Made by a program: the position numbers and the translations under genes. Positions 26,016 through 35,553 of a stretch of 64,000 nucleotides of DNA are shown here, in pieces. The notes below the pieces were generated by a model, which saw only the letters and a program-made list of their open reading frames with translations, was not told the DNA's origin and made no database searches. The stretch spans positions 3,038,001-3,102,000 of the forward strand of contig OZ244893.1 in the NCBI GenBank assembly GCA_965221485.1, read 5' to 3'. Origin of the DNA: JAJEBT01 sp965221485 (GTDB lineage: Bacteria; Pseudomonadota; Alphaproteobacteria; MPNO01; UBA830). How positions within the stretch are numbered: the stretch's first letter is position 1; each line of letters opens with the position of its first letter.

Positions 26016-27578
26016 TTGATTCGATTTTTTTCTGCCACCTTCCTCTGGCTCGTCCTTGTCCTGTCACTGAGCGCCCCCGCCGTGGGCAAATACGCATCCA
26101 TTGTCGTCGATCATCACACCGGGCGGGTCATACACTCCGTCAACGCGGATACCCGGAATTATCCTGCATCCCTCACCAAGATCATGACGCTGTTCATGAC
26201 GTTCGAGGCGCTTCGCGATGGCCGGCTGAAACCCGACCAGAAACTGCCGGTTTCCTACACGGCGCAGAACCGATCACCGTCGAAACTCGGGCTTCGCAAG
26301 GGGCAAAAGATCCGCGTCCGCGATTGTGTTTATGCCCTGATCACCAAGTCTGCCAACGATGCTGCCACGGTTCTCGCAGAAGCAATGGGTGGCACCGAGA
26401 GAAAATTCGCAAGGAAAATGACCCGCCGCGCACGCCAGCTCGGCATGCGCAACACGACCTTCCGCAATGCTTCAGGCCTGCCAAACCGGGGGCAACTGAG
26501 CACCGCGCGTGATATGTCGATTCTGGCCCGCGCGCTGCTTCGGTCCTTCCCGGAGGAATACCGCAAGTTTTCGCGAAAACACTGGAAGTACAAGGGTCGG
26601 ACCTATCGCAATCACAATCGTCTTCTGGCGTCTTATGGAGGCGCTGACGGCATCAAGACCGGATATATCCGCGCGTCCGGTTTCAATCTCGTCGCCTCCG
26701 CAGAGCGCAAGGGACGGAGGATCATCGTTGTGGTCTTCGGTGGCAAGACATCCGGCTCCCGCGATCGCATCGTCACCCGGCTTCTCAACAAGGGCTTCGC
26801 TACAACCTCCGGGCAACCGGCCAATGAAAAAAAGACCGTCCAGGTCGCCGCCCTCCGGGCCAAGCCAGACGTCAACAACTCCAGGAAAACAGATACCCGA
26901 AAACCGGCACAGCGCCGGACCTCCTCGGCCGGGGGCGCAGGCTGGGCCATTCAGGTGGGAGTGTATTATCAATACGCAGACGCAAGGCGCGCCGTGCAGC
27001 GCGCAACGCGCTCCGTACCCGGGCTCAGGACAGCTGGCCACGATATTGTCACGCAAAAAAGCAAGAGTCGCCGTCACAGCAATATGTACAAGGCGCGCCT
27101 GCGGGCAGCCACCAGGGCCTCGGCCACGAGTCATTGCAGGGCACTCGAACGGCGCGGGATCAACTGCATGGTCCTCAGAACCAATCCTGCGAGAGAGACG
27201 GTAAGGACGACGCCTCGGCAAGCCGTCGCATCCCTGAAGACAGCCGGCCCTTCTGCACCCGCCCGAAAGACTCCGCGCACTACCTCCTCGAGGGCCCGTC
27301 CCGCAAAGGCGCCTGCAGGCAGGGTCAAGAGCTGGGCCATTCAGGTCGGAGTGTATTATCGCTATACGGAGGCTGAGCGTGCCGTCATGCGGGCGGCCCG
27401 TTCGGTCCCGGCCCTGGCGGGTGAGCGCTACAAGATCATGACGCAGAAGAGCAAGACCCGCCGTTACAGCAAGATGTACAAGGCACGTTTGCTGGTTGCT
27501 TCCAGAACTTCTGCCCGAAATTACTGCCGGGCGCTCGAACGGCGTCGGATCAATTGTATTGTTATCAAGATGGGATAG
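26016..27578 (+). CDS. D-alanyl-D-alanine carboxypeptidase with two SPOR domains
   Basis: Low-molecular-weight PBP that trims D-Ala from peptidoglycan stem peptides. A 520-residue exported protein with a signal peptide at about 4-24. The S11 catalytic motifs are Ser52-Leu-Thr-Lys55 (in YPASLTKIMT), Ser112-Ala-Asn114 (KSANDA) and Lys213-Thr-Gly (GIKTGY). After a linker come two SPOR domains at about 308-392 and 439-520, each starting WAIQVGVYY and containing a CRALERR-INC segment; SPOR domains bind denuded septal glycan. The start is TTG at 26016; an in-frame stop lies 30 bp upstream and no ATG or GTG intervenes. The gene is divergent from clpS. Confidence 0.93.
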   Translation: MIRFFSATFLWLVLVLSLSAPAVGKYASIVVDHHTGRVIHSVNADTRNYPASLTKIMTLFMTFEALRDGRLKPDQKLPVSYTAQNRSPSKLGLRKGQKIRVRDCVYALITKSANDAATVLAEAMGGTERKFARKMTRRARQLGMRNTTFRNASGLPNRGQLSTARDMSILARALLRSFPEEYRKFSRKHWKYKGRTYRNHNRLLASYGGADGIKTGYIRASGFNLVASAERKGRRIIVVVFGGKTSGSRDRIVTRLLNKGFATTSGQPANEKKTVQVAALRAKPDVNNSRKTDTRKPAQRRTSSAGGAGWAIQVGVYYQYADARRAVQRATRSVPGLRTAGHDIVTQKSKSRRHSNMYKARLRAATRASATSHCRALERRGINCMVLRTNPARETVRTTPRQAVASLKTAGPSAPARKTPRTTSSRARPAKAPAGRVKSWAIQVGVYYRYTEAERAVMRAARSVPALAGERYKIMTQKSKTRRYSKMYKARLLVASRTSARNYCRALERRRINCIVIKMG

Positions 27579-27987
27579 CCGCCCGGCCGCCAATATCGAC
27601 CACATCCTGTTGGTAGTCTCCGGCCAGGATGAGCCCGGACAGAACATACATGGACTCGCACGACAGCCGGAACTCCGTGGCGGATCCCGAAATTCATCTG
27701 CAGCTATTGGAAACCGGCCTCACGGTTTCGGATTTCACCCCCACCATGCGGCACCAGCCCTGACGCACCTCAAGCGTTCCACGTCCTGTTTCGCGCGCAA
27801 CGCGGGATCTCCGTGGACTCGGGCGAGCTGGAACATGCACCACAGCCATCGGTCATTGGCCATGCGGTTGTGATCCACTGCTTCTGATTTCTTCGCAGCA
27901 GATTTCTTTGCTACAAGAGTCTCCGGAATGAACGGGTCCGGGCACCGCCGGGATCGGACCCTGGCTGTCCACCCGGACTGGAGTGAA
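27579..27987. other. Spacer upstream of the ArdC-type gene
   Basis: About 410 bp. A minus-strand frame at 27735-28001 contains a short Lys/Ala-rich AKKSAAKKS stretch, but it overlaps the start of the ArdC gene and has no recognised domain. No integrase site or tRNA fragment was found that would mark an insertion boundary. Confidence 0.4.
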
Positions 27988-29343
27988 ATGACGACCGACA
28001 AGCATGACGTTCATGCCGACGTTACGAACGCGATCATCGAACACCTTGAGAAGGGTGTAAGGCCCTGGACAATTCCTTGGACTGACGGACAAACCGCCAC
28101 CGTTACGCGTCCGTTGCGGCACAATGGAGAGCCGTTCTCCGGGGCGAACGTCCTGCGCCTCTGGCTGGCCTCTGGTGTATCCGGTTACCGTTCGCCGTTC
28201 TGGTTCACATTCAACCAGGCGCGCAAGAAGGGCGGACGTGTTCGCAAGGGGCAAAAGGCCGTCGGCGTCGTTCTGTTGAGAGAACTGATCCGGAAGGAGC
28301 ATGATGCCGAGACCGGAGAAGAGGTTGAGACGGTCCTGTATTTCCCGCGCGGCTACCGTGTTTTCAACGCCGAACAGATCGATGGGCTGCCCGACGAATT
28401 CCTGCAACCGGCATCCGCGCACAATCCTGTGGGGAGAATCGAGGCAGCAGAGCAGTTCATCAAGGCGACCGGTGCCGACATCCGGCATTCGGGTGACGAG
28501 GCCTGGTATGATCTCAGGAACGATTGCATCCAGCTTCCGCCGAGAGAGCGCTTCCACGATGCAGAAGGATATTACGGCACGCTCTGCCACGAATTGACGC
28601 ACTGGACCCGCCACAAGGACCGCCTTGACCGATCCTTTGGTCACCAGCGCTTCGGCGATGCCGGTTACGCCATGGAAGAATTGGTGGCCGAACTGGGATC
28701 AGCCTTTCTGGGTGCCGATCTGGGCATTGCCCCGGCCGTGCGCGAGGACCATGCCGCTTATATCGGTGCCTGGCTGAAAGTCCTCCGGGATGACAATCGC
28801 GCCATCTTCAGCGCCGCGAATCATGCCCAGCGCGCCGTTGACTATCTCGCGTCATTTTCTCGCAAGACAGCCGCAGAAGCGACGGCTGCCGTGAAGACCA
28901 GTCCGAAACCGTCGATAGAAGCGGCGCCAGCCCCTGGTCCGGCGGTACAAATCGAGTTTGACTTTTATGGTGGCCCGCACCGCCGACGGCCCCGGCCGGA
29001 TCAGGTTGAGCGCCCGCTGTCCGGTTCGGAGGCGCAGCATCCGCCCCGTTTCGGCCGGCGGATTCCGGTCGAGATCTTCGCCGAGCCCTATTCCGAGCGG
29101 TTCTCACCCCTTACTCCCATTGTGAGAGGGACCAAGCTCGAGCATATCGATCCCGAGGACAACCGCGAGGACGACTACGGGATCGTAGTCGCCGTTGACG
29201 GCGCTGTGGCAGAAGTCGACTGGAAGGGAAGCGGTGAACGAGTCCTCGTGCCGGTCGGGGAACTGTGGGATTTTGTGGTCGAAGACTGGACCCGGGACCA
29301 TTGGGGCCTGATCGGAGCGGACGGAATTCATGCCGGGGCATAA
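27988..29343 (+). CDS. ArdC-type antirestriction/ssDNA-binding protein with zincin domain
   Basis: A 451-residue protein. The N-terminal ArdC ssDNA-binding domain (about 10-130) shows DVTNAIIEHLEKGVRPWTIPW, the N-V-L-R-L-W-L segment, YRSPFWFTFNQARKKGG and VRKGQKAVGVV. A polyvalent zincin-like metallopeptidase domain follows, with HELTH at 201-205 and a downstream Glu in YAMEELVAELG. The last 140 residues are an extra region: a Pro-rich linker, then a compact segment with HIDPEDNREDDYGIVVAVDGAVAEVDW. ArdC proteins protect incoming plasmid DNA and are usually plasmid- or island-borne. No conjugation or integrase gene is near. The ATG at 27988 follows a GGAGTG site; a start at 27928 is less likely. 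Confidence 0.88.
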   Translation: MTTDKHDVHADVTNAIIEHLEKGVRPWTIPWTDGQTATVTRPLRHNGEPFSGANVLRLWLASGVSGYRSPFWFTFNQARKKGGRVRKGQKAVGVVLLRELIRKEHDAETGEEVETVLYFPRGYRVFNAEQIDGLPDEFLQPASAHNPVGRIEAAEQFIKATGADIRHSGDEAWYDLRNDCIQLPPRERFHDAEGYYGTLCHELTHWTRHKDRLDRSFGHQRFGDAGYAMEELVAELGSAFLGADLGIAPAVREDHAAYIGAWLKVLRDDNRAIFSAANHAQRAVDYLASFSRKTAAEATAAVKTSPKPSIEAAPAPGPAVQIEFDFYGGPHRRRPRPDQVERPLSGSEAQHPPRFGRRIPVEIFAEPYSERFSPLTPIVRGTKLEHIDPEDNREDDYGIVVAVDGAVAEVDWKGSGERVLVPVGELWDFVVEDWTRDHWGLIGADGIHAGA

Positions 29344-29620
29344 TCCAGCAGCGTCAGCCAGCCTCGTCGGGGCGCCGACAAACCGGCTCTCCCGAACCGC
29401 CACATAGCTGGGCCGGATCTTTCCCTGATGAAACCCGGAGGCAGGACAACGAGCTCCCGATCTTGATTCACAAGCTGCGATGTCATCCGACTGCATTCGG
29501 AAAGGCAAGATGGCCGGTTCAGGACCTGACCTGTCAAAATGGACGGGCTGCAGAAGACTGACCCCGCACCCGAAGACCCGCACCACTTTCGATCAGTGAC
29601 ACTCGAAGACCGCGGATGAG

Positions 29621-30778
29621 TTATCGGAGGGATCCCGACCCCTCGCCCCCCATGACAAACCGGCCCACCGTCTCATAGTGGTTGAAACGGCCCTGCAGCT
29701 GCTGGGATGCTGCATGCATGTCGCGAAAGCGCCGCTCGAAAGCCTGGTCTTCGAAAACAGCCGTCGAACCGGCAAGGCGCCAAGCGTGGTGAACCACATC
29801 GGTGGCTTCGTGGATCGCATGAGAGGTCGCAAGACGGAGCCGAACATTATCTTCCGGGGAGAGTTCGCCAGTTTCACACAAGGTGGTCCAGGCATCGCGT
29901 GTGACGGCTTTCTGGAAGGCCCGTGCGGCCCCGAGCCGGGCCTCGATCTGGGCGATTCGGCTATGAAATACCGGACTTTCTCCAAGGGTACCGGCGACGG
30001 CGCGCTGGGACTTTGTGTTCGCGAGCCCAATCAGATCATCAACGAATCTGCGGGCAATCCCGAGTGCCACCCCGCCGAAACAGACAGCATAGATCTGGAT
30101 GACAGGCAGTGCGTAGAGCGGGCCGTCCTCGCCTCGTTCTTCCGGGTTTTCACGGTCGAGGGTCAGCGCCGTTTCGACGAACATGTCGGTCACGGAATAG
30201 CTCTCGCTCCCCGTGCCTTTCAGCCCGATCACCTGCCAGTCACCATGAAACTGTGCTGTCTCGCGACGAAACAACGCCGTCCGGTTGGCATGAACTCCGG
30301 AATCGTCCGTACGCGGTCTGCCGTCGCTTTCAAAGACCTTGCAATGGCCGCCTATCCAGGTGGCATGTTTGCCGCCGCTGGCAAAACGCCAGGTCCCGGA
30401 AACCCTGTACCCTCCGTCTGTTGCGATCGCCGTTCCCATTTCCCCTGCGCCCCACGCCAGAACCGCATCCCTCTCACCGAAAACCCGGGAAGCGGCTTCA
30501 GGGGCGAGATAGGCTGCAGACATGGCACAGCCGGTCGCCTGCCCAAGGCACCACGCAGCACTGGCATCCGCGGTGGCCACCAATTCGGTGACATCGGATA
30601 GCGCCGGCAGCGGGAGTTCCGCCCCGCCAACGGATTTCGGAAGCACCATGCGCCACAGCCCGGCTTCGGTCATGGCCCTTACCACATCCTCCGGGAGTTC
30701 ACCGTCCTGCTCAATCCTCGGAATGGCATTTTCGATCACCGGAAGAACCGATCGCGTCCGTTCGATGATATCGGGCAC
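29621..30778 (-). CDS. Acyl-CoA dehydrogenase-fold flavoprotein (possible two-component monooxygenase)
   Basis: A 385-residue protein with the acyl-CoA dehydrogenase fold. Visible features: N-terminal helical RIEQDGELPEDVVRAMTEAGLWRMVLPKSVGGAELP, the mid-domain WRFASGGKHATWIGGHC, and a C-terminal FRDMHAASQQLQGRFNHYETVGRFV. The catalytic Glu-bearing motif of true acyl-CoA dehydrogenases is not obvious, and the overall pattern resembles the flavin-dependent monooxygenase subgroup (HsaA/HpaH-like), which uses reduced flavin from a partner reductase. No flavin reductase is adjacent. The start is uncertain. GTG at 30778 (VPDIIERTRS) fits the family length; a GTG at 30910 would add 44 unusual residues. 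Confidence 0.8.
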   Translation of the reverse strand: MPDIIERTRSVLPVIENAIPRIEQDGELPEDVVRAMTEAGLWRMVLPKSVGGAELPLPALSDVTELVATADASAAWCLGQATGCAMSAAYLAPEAASRVFGERDAVLAWGAGEMGTAIATDGGYRVSGTWRFASGGKHATWIGGHCKVFESDGRPRTDDSGVHANRTALFRRETAQFHGDWQVIGLKGTGSESYSVTDMFVETALTLDRENPEERGEDGPLYALPVIQIYAVCFGGVALGIARRFVDDLIGLANTKSQRAVAGTLGESPVFHSRIAQIEARLGAARAFQKAVTRDAWTTLCETGELSPEDNVRLRLATSHAIHEATDVVHHAWRLAGSTAVFEDQAFERRFRDMHAASQQLQGRFNHYETVGRFVMGGEGSGSLR

Positions 30779-31382
30779 GGTCCCGGTTCCATGATCGTCT
30801 TGCTCGTTTTTTGCACCCAGCCACGTCAACCCTGTTCTCGGTGGAATAACGGATCTCCCTTCTCTTTCCCGGGGCCCGGTTTCACTTCGGCCGCTCGGAC
30901 GCAGGAACACTCACGTCTCTTTCGGGGCGGCTTTCGGTGATACCCTTTCGAATCAACCGCGGAACAGCGGTGCCACGCAAAGAGATAATGTATTCCCGCC
31001 GTGATTAAAGGTTTTTTTCCATCGTCTCTCGCCAAAGCAATCAGGAAGGCGGCTTCCCACGTCTGCAGACCGCCTCGGCGCCTGCGCTTTGCTGCGCTGT
31101 TTTTCGTACCCCGATTTGGGGACCCGACCGCAGTGACCTGTCCCCCGCAGGAGGCAGGCGCAAACCGCGACAGGCGCTCCGGAACGAGGGAAACACGGCA
31201 CGGGAGTTGCGAGTTTTCGGTGGTCGCAGACTGTCTTCAGAAGCCGCCGAAAAGAACATGTCACAAGGCTAATGTCGGGCTTGTAGGAAGGATCCCACTT
31301 GGGTATTTTCCGCACGTCTAAAAGTCGAGCCGTTCCGGCATCAGGGCCGGATGGCGAACTCCATAAACATGGATTCATCGCA
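30779..31382. other. Divergent region upstream of coxB
   Basis: About 600 bp between the minus-strand flavoprotein and the plus-strand cytochrome oxidase operon. It must include the oxidase promoter. A plus-strand frame from 31299 is in phase with coxB but gives an N-terminus unlike CoxB. No family-level hit or clear operator was seen. Confidence 0.45.
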
Positions 31383-32231
31383 ATGGCGATCTTGTACAGG
31401 CTTATCCGGCCAATCCTGGCGCTAGCGTTCGTCACTATTCCGGGAGCGGCGCTTGGCGCGCAGCCCCGTCCGTGGCAGACAGGCTTTCAGGACGCGGCCA
31501 CTCCGTTGATGGAGCGGGTCGACAGCCTCCATGATATCCTGCTGATCATTATCACCTTGATCAGCCTGTTCGTTCTGGCGCTCCTTGTGTGGGTCATCTA
31601 CCGCTACAATGAACGGAAAAACCCGGAACCCAGCCGAACGACGCACAACACCACGATCGAGGTTCTGTGGACGGTCATTCCCGTGATCATACTGGTGGTG
31701 ATCGCCGTACCGTCCTTCCGGCTTCTTTACTACTCCGACGTCATTCCCGAGGCGGACATGACAATCAAGGCCACCGGCAACCAGTGGTACTGGACCTATG
31801 TGTATCCCGATCATGATGGCATCGAATTTGACAGCAATATGGTGGCAGACGAAGACCTCAAGCCGGATCAGCCGCGGTTGCTGGCCGTCGACAACCGGAT
31901 CGTTGTCCCGGTTGAAACGGTTGTGCGCCTTCAGGTAACCGCTTCAGACGTGCTTCACGCTTGGGCGATGCCGGCTTTTGGTATCAAGATCGATGCGGTT
32001 CCGGGACGGCTTAATGAAACCTGGTTCGGACCTGTGGCCAATGAAGGCGTCTATTACGGACAATGTTCGGAATTGTGCGGCGCCAGACACGGCTTTATGC
32101 CGATCGCCGTGGAAGTGGTCTCGAAACAGCGCTTCGACGAATGGCTCGTCGAGGCGCGCGAGCAGTTTGCCAGTCAAGACCCGCAGATCCGGATTGCGAA
32201 GACCTCACTGACCGACGGATCGGGGAACTAG
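31383..32231 (+). CDS. coxB: Cytochrome c oxidase subunit II (CuA)
   Basis: Receives electrons from cytochrome c through the binuclear CuA centre and passes them to subunit I. The 282-residue protein has a signal-like N-terminus, two membrane helices (about 54-77 and 96-118) and a periplasmic cupredoxin domain. The CuA ligands are visible in DVLHAWAMP (His) and CSELCGARHGFMP (two Cys, Glu, His, Met). The aromatic ATGNQWYWTYVYP electron-entry patch is intact. ATG at 31383 is chosen over 31299. It lies 3 bp upstream of ctaD and opens the oxidase operon. Confidence 0.96.
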   Translation: MAILYRLIRPILALAFVTIPGAALGAQPRPWQTGFQDAATPLMERVDSLHDILLIIITLISLFVLALLVWVIYRYNERKNPEPSRTTHNTTIEVLWTVIPVIILVVIAVPSFRLLYYSDVIPEADMTIKATGNQWYWTYVYPDHDGIEFDSNMVADEDLKPDQPRLLAVDNRIVVPVETVVRLQVTASDVLHAWAMPAFGIKIDAVPGRLNETWFGPVANEGVYYGQCSELCGARHGFMPIAVEVVSKQRFDEWLVEAREQFASQDPQIRIAKTSLTDGSGN

Positions 32232-32234
32232 ATC

Positions 32235-33866
32235 ATGGCCGACATACACGCAGCCCACGACCATCACGAGGTCCATCCCACAGGCTGGCGCCGGTTCGTC
32301 TACTCGACGAACCACAAGGACATCGGCACGATGTATCTGATCTTCGCGGTCATCGCCGGCCTGATCGGTGGCGCCATGTCCATCCTGTTTCGTGCCGAAC
32401 TCGCCGCTCCGGGTGACGGAATCCTGGGCGGTGACCACCATATGTTCAACGTTCTGGTGACGGCGCACGGGCTGATCATGATTTTCTTCATGGTCATGCC
32501 CGCGATGATCGGCGGCTTCGGGAACTGGATTGTTCCGCTCATGATCGGGGCTCCCGACATGGCATTTCCGCGGATGAACAATATCAGCTTCTGGCTGCTG
32601 GTGCCGTCCTTTCTGCTTTTGCTGGCCTCGCCGTTTGTGGCCGGACCAGCCGGGGGCGAGGGTGTTGGAGGGGGCTGGACAATCTATCCGCCCCTGAGTT
32701 CAGTGACGGGCCAGCCCGGGCCGGCAGTGGATCTGGCGATCTTCAGCCTGCATCTCGCTGGCGCTTCATCTATCCTCGGCGCTGCCAACTTCATCACCAC
32801 AATATTCAACATGCGCGCCCCGGGCATGAGCCTGCACAAGATGCCGCTGTTCGTGTGGTCAATTCTCGTGACCGCATTCCTTCTCCTGTTGTCGCTGCCG
32901 GTGCTCGCCGGAGCGATCACGATGCTCCTGACAGATCGCAACTTTGGCACCGCTTTCTTTGACGCCGCCGGTGGCGGGGACCCGGTCCTGTTCCAGCATC
33001 TGTTCTGGTTCTTCGGACATCCTGAGGTCTATATTCTCATCCTGCCGGGCTTCGGCATCGTCAGCCAGATCGTGTCCACCTTCTCGAGAAAGCCGGTCTT
33101 CGGTTATCTAGGCATGGCCTACGCCATGGTGGCCATCGGCTTCGTGGGCTTCATTGTCTGGGCCCATCACATGTTCACGGTGGGAATGGATGTTGACACC
33201 AAGGCCTATTTCACAGCGGCCACGATGGTCATTGCGGTTCCAACCGGCATAAAGATATTCAGCTGGATCGCCACCATGTGGGGCGGCTCGATCCAGTTCA
33301 AGACCCCGATGCTCTGGGCAATCGGCTTCATCTTCCTGTTCACAGTCGGCGGGGTCACGGGGGTCGTACTTGCCAATGCCGGCGTCGACCATTCGCTGCA
33401 TGATACCTACTATGTCGTCGCGCATTTTCACTATGTCCTGTCCCTGGGAGCCGTATTCGCCATCTTCGGCGGCTTTTATTACTGGTTCCCAAAAATGACG
33501 GGGCGACAGCTCAGCGAGGGTCTCGGCAAGCTTCACTTCTGGATCACCTTTATCGGTGTAAATCTCACATTCTTTCCGATGCACTTCACCGGCCTGGCGG
33601 GAATGCCGCGCAGAATTCCCGACTACCCGGATGCCTTCGCCGGATGGAACCTGATTTCAACCTACGGGTCCTATATCAGCGCCATCGGAGTGCTGCTCTT
33701 CCTGTATGTGATCTGGCGTGGGTTTACAGCTGGCGCCAGGGTCGCGGAGAACCCCTGGGGGCCAGGCGCAACAACACTCGAGTGGACATTGCCATCTCCA
33801 CCTGCATTCCACTCTTACGACGAGCTGCCTGAAATTCGCGAAGACAGCGCACACCACGCTCGTTAG
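32235..33866 (+). CDS. ctaD: Cytochrome c oxidase subunit I (aa3-type)
   Basis: Catalytic subunit of the aa3 heme-copper oxidase, with low-spin heme a and the heme a3-CuB site. The 543-residue protein has about twelve membrane helices. Key motifs: HGLIMIFFMVMPA (heme a His), WFFGHPEVYILILPGFGIVS (CuB His, cross-linked Tyr, D/K-channel region), WAHHMFTVG (two CuB His) and VVAHFHYVLSLG (heme a3 and a His). This is the A1-type pattern with the Tyr in GHPEVY. The GTG-started ctaB follows after 22 bp. Confidence 0.98.
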   Translation: MADIHAAHDHHEVHPTGWRRFVYSTNHKDIGTMYLIFAVIAGLIGGAMSILFRAELAAPGDGILGGDHHMFNVLVTAHGLIMIFFMVMPAMIGGFGNWIVPLMIGAPDMAFPRMNNISFWLLVPSFLLLLASPFVAGPAGGEGVGGGWTIYPPLSSVTGQPGPAVDLAIFSLHLAGASSILGAANFITTIFNMRAPGMSLHKMPLFVWSILVTAFLLLLSLPVLAGAITMLLTDRNFGTAFFDAAGGGDPVLFQHLFWFFGHPEVYILILPGFGIVSQIVSTFSRKPVFGYLGMAYAMVAIGFVGFIVWAHHMFTVGMDVDTKAYFTAATMVIAVPTGIKIFSWIATMWGGSIQFKTPMLWAIGFIFLFTVGGVTGVVLANAGVDHSLHDTYYVVAHFHYVLSLGAVFAIFGGFYYWFPKMTGRQLSEGLGKLHFWITFIGVNLTFFPMHFTGLAGMPRRIPDYPDAFAGWNLISTYGSYISAIGVLLFLYVIWRGFTAGARVAENPWGPGATTLEWTLPSPPAFHSYDELPEIREDSAHHAR

Positions 33867-33888
33867 GGACCTCCCGGAAGGGGAACAC

Positions 33889-34815
33889 GTGAACCATCAA
33901 CCCGATACCACCGGAGCTGCTGCTGTCGCGCTGCCGTCGGAGACGGCCGTCGCCGATTTTATCGCCCTGCTCAAGCCACGGGTCATGTCTCTGGTGGTTC
34001 TCACCGGACTGTCGGGACTGGTCGTGGCCCCCGGCACGGTGCATCCGGTCATTGCGGCAATCGCAATTCTGTGTATCGCAACCGGCGCAGGCGCAGCCGG
34101 TGCCATCAACATGTGGTATGAACGCCATATCGACTCCCTGATGGAACGGACACGGGAGCGCCCTCTTCCGGCGGGGCGGATGGCCCCGGAAACCGCGCTG
34201 GCCTTCGGGGTGATCCTTGCTTGCGGCTCGGTTACAGTCATGGCCCTTGGTGTCAACTGGACCGCAGCTGCACTGCTTCTGTTCACCATTGGCTTTTACG
34301 TCTTCGTCTACACGATCTGGCTCAAGCAACGCACGCCTCAAAATATCGTGATCGGCGGCGCTGCCGGTGCGTTCCCGCCAATGATCGGATGGGCAGCCGT
34401 GACCGGCGATGTCGGCCTCGGCGGGGTGGCGATGTTCGCCCTGATCTTCATGTGGACTCCTCCGCATTTCTGGGCGCTCGCACTCATGCGAAGCGGCGAC
34501 TATGCGAAGGCCGGGATTCCCATGTTGCCCGTCAGATCGGGCAACGAGGAAACCCGGCGCCAAATTCTGCTTTACACAGCGCTTCTGGTCCCTGTTTCCC
34601 TCCTTCCATGGCTCGTTGGTCCAGCCAGTTGGATCTGGGGACTGCTGGCCGCCATTCTCGGTATTCTCTTCCTCAAGCGCGCCGTGGATTTGTGGAGACG
34701 GCGCACGGAGCGGGCAGCCGGGAGAATGTTCGGCTTTTCGATTCTTTACCTGTTCGCACTGTTCATTGCGCTGATCGTGGACAGTGTGGTTGGGCGTCTG
34801 GTCGCGGGATTGTGA
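33889..34815 (+). CDS. ctaB: Heme O synthase (protoheme IX farnesyltransferase)
   Basis: UbiA-superfamily membrane prenyltransferase that adds a farnesyl group to heme b, making heme O on the way to heme A. The 308-residue protein has about nine hydrophobic helices. The Asp-rich/Asn motif NMWYERHIDSLMERTRERPLP and the second motif RSGDYAKAGIPMLPV are conserved. The start is GTG at 33889, following a GGAAGGGGAAC ribosome binding site; the in-frame ATG at 33718 lies inside ctaD and is rejected. It shares a one-base TGATG overlap with the next small gene. ctaA (heme A synthase) is not in the window. Confidence 0.95.
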   Translation: MNHQPDTTGAAAVALPSETAVADFIALLKPRVMSLVVLTGLSGLVVAPGTVHPVIAAIAILCIATGAGAAGAINMWYERHIDSLMERTRERPLPAGRMAPETALAFGVILACGSVTVMALGVNWTAAALLLFTIGFYVFVYTIWLKQRTPQNIVIGGAAGAFPPMIGWAAVTGDVGLGGVAMFALIFMWTPPHFWALALMRSGDYAKAGIPMLPVRSGNEETRRQILLYTALLVPVSLLPWLVGPASWIWGLLAAILGILFLKRAVDLWRRRTERAAGRMFGFSILYLFALFIALIVDSVVGRLVAGL

Positions 34816-34952
34816 TGATGGCGCGCAGGCTTTCAGAATTTCATCGGCGGCGGCGGACCCGCAATATAGTGCTCGCGGCAACCATTTTCGGGCTTGCGAT
34901 CCTGTTCTACGTCATGTCGATCGTTCGCATGTCTGGCAACGCAGCAGGCTGA
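34815..34952 (+). CDS. Small single-helix oxidase-associated protein (CoxF-like)
   Basis: A 45-residue protein: a basic N-terminus (SEFHRRRRTRN) followed by one transmembrane helix (about 17-37, IVLAATIFGLAILFYVMSIV). Alphaproteobacterial oxidase operons often have such a small gene between ctaB and ctaG, sometimes called CoxF, of unknown role. The gene starts within the ctaB stop (TGATG) and ends one base before the ctaG ATG. It is shorter than most automatic gene-length cutoffs. The name rests on position and shape only. Confidence 0.75.
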   Translation: MMARRLSEFHRRRRTRNIVLAATIFGLAILFYVMSIVRMSGNAAG

Positions 34953-34953
34953 G

Positions 34954-35535
34954 ATGTCGACAGCCCTGAAAGTCCGCAATCGTCGCACCGCCCTCATTGC
35001 GTTCGGTGTTTCTGCCTGCATGATCGGTGCGGCTTATGCCGCCGTACCCCTTTACCGCCTGTTCTGCCAGATCACAGGGTTTGGTGGAACGACACAGGTT
35101 GCAACGGAATCGCCAGCCCAGGTCTTGCCGCGGACGATCACGGTTCGCTTCAACGCCGATACCGACCCGGCCCTGCCATGGCGCTTCGCCCCGAAGCAGC
35201 GGGAAATGAAGGTTCAGGTCGGAGAAATGGCGATCGCATTTTATCGCGCCCATAACATGTCGTCGTTAAACCTCACCGGTACAGCGACATACAACGTTAC
35301 ACCTCTCAAGGCCGGGCCGGTTTTCAACAAGGTCGAGTGTTTCTGCTTCACGGAACAAAGGCTTGCGCCTGGTGCTGAAGTCGAGATGCCGGTCTCTTTT
35401 TTTGTTGATCCTGCCATCGCAGACGACCCGGGGCTTGCTGACGTGACCACCATTACCTTGTCCTACACGATCTTCAGAACCGACAGCGATACCGTCGACG
35501 CAGCGCGTACGGGACAGAGTTTTTCAGACGGATAG
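34954..35535 (+). CDS. ctaG: Cytochrome c oxidase assembly protein CtaG (Cox11)
   Basis: Copper chaperone that delivers Cu to the CuB site of subunit I. The 193-residue protein has one N-terminal membrane helix (about 12-33) and a periplasmic Cox11 domain. The conserved copper-binding motif appears as KVECFCFTEQ (Cys-x-Cys). AVPLYRLFCQITGFGGTTQ after the anchor and PVSFFVDPAI are family hallmarks. ATG at 34954 follows the small gene by one base; an ATG at 34894 overlaps it. ctaE starts 18 bp downstream. Confidence 0.95.
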   Translation: MSTALKVRNRRTALIAFGVSACMIGAAYAAVPLYRLFCQITGFGGTTQVATESPAQVLPRTITVRFNADTDPALPWRFAPKQREMKVQVGEMAIAFYRAHNMSSLNLTGTATYNVTPLKAGPVFNKVECFCFTEQRLAPGAEVEMPVSFFVDPAIADDPGLADVTTITLSYTIFRTDSDTVDAARTGQSFSDG

Positions 35536-35553
35536 ACAACGGAGCAGCTTCTC

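Noticed and set aside
27735..28001. Minus-strand frame with an AKKSAAKKS stretch upstream of the ArdC gene
   Set aside because: Overlaps the ArdC start region and has no recognisable domain; the Lys/Ala run alone is not enough.
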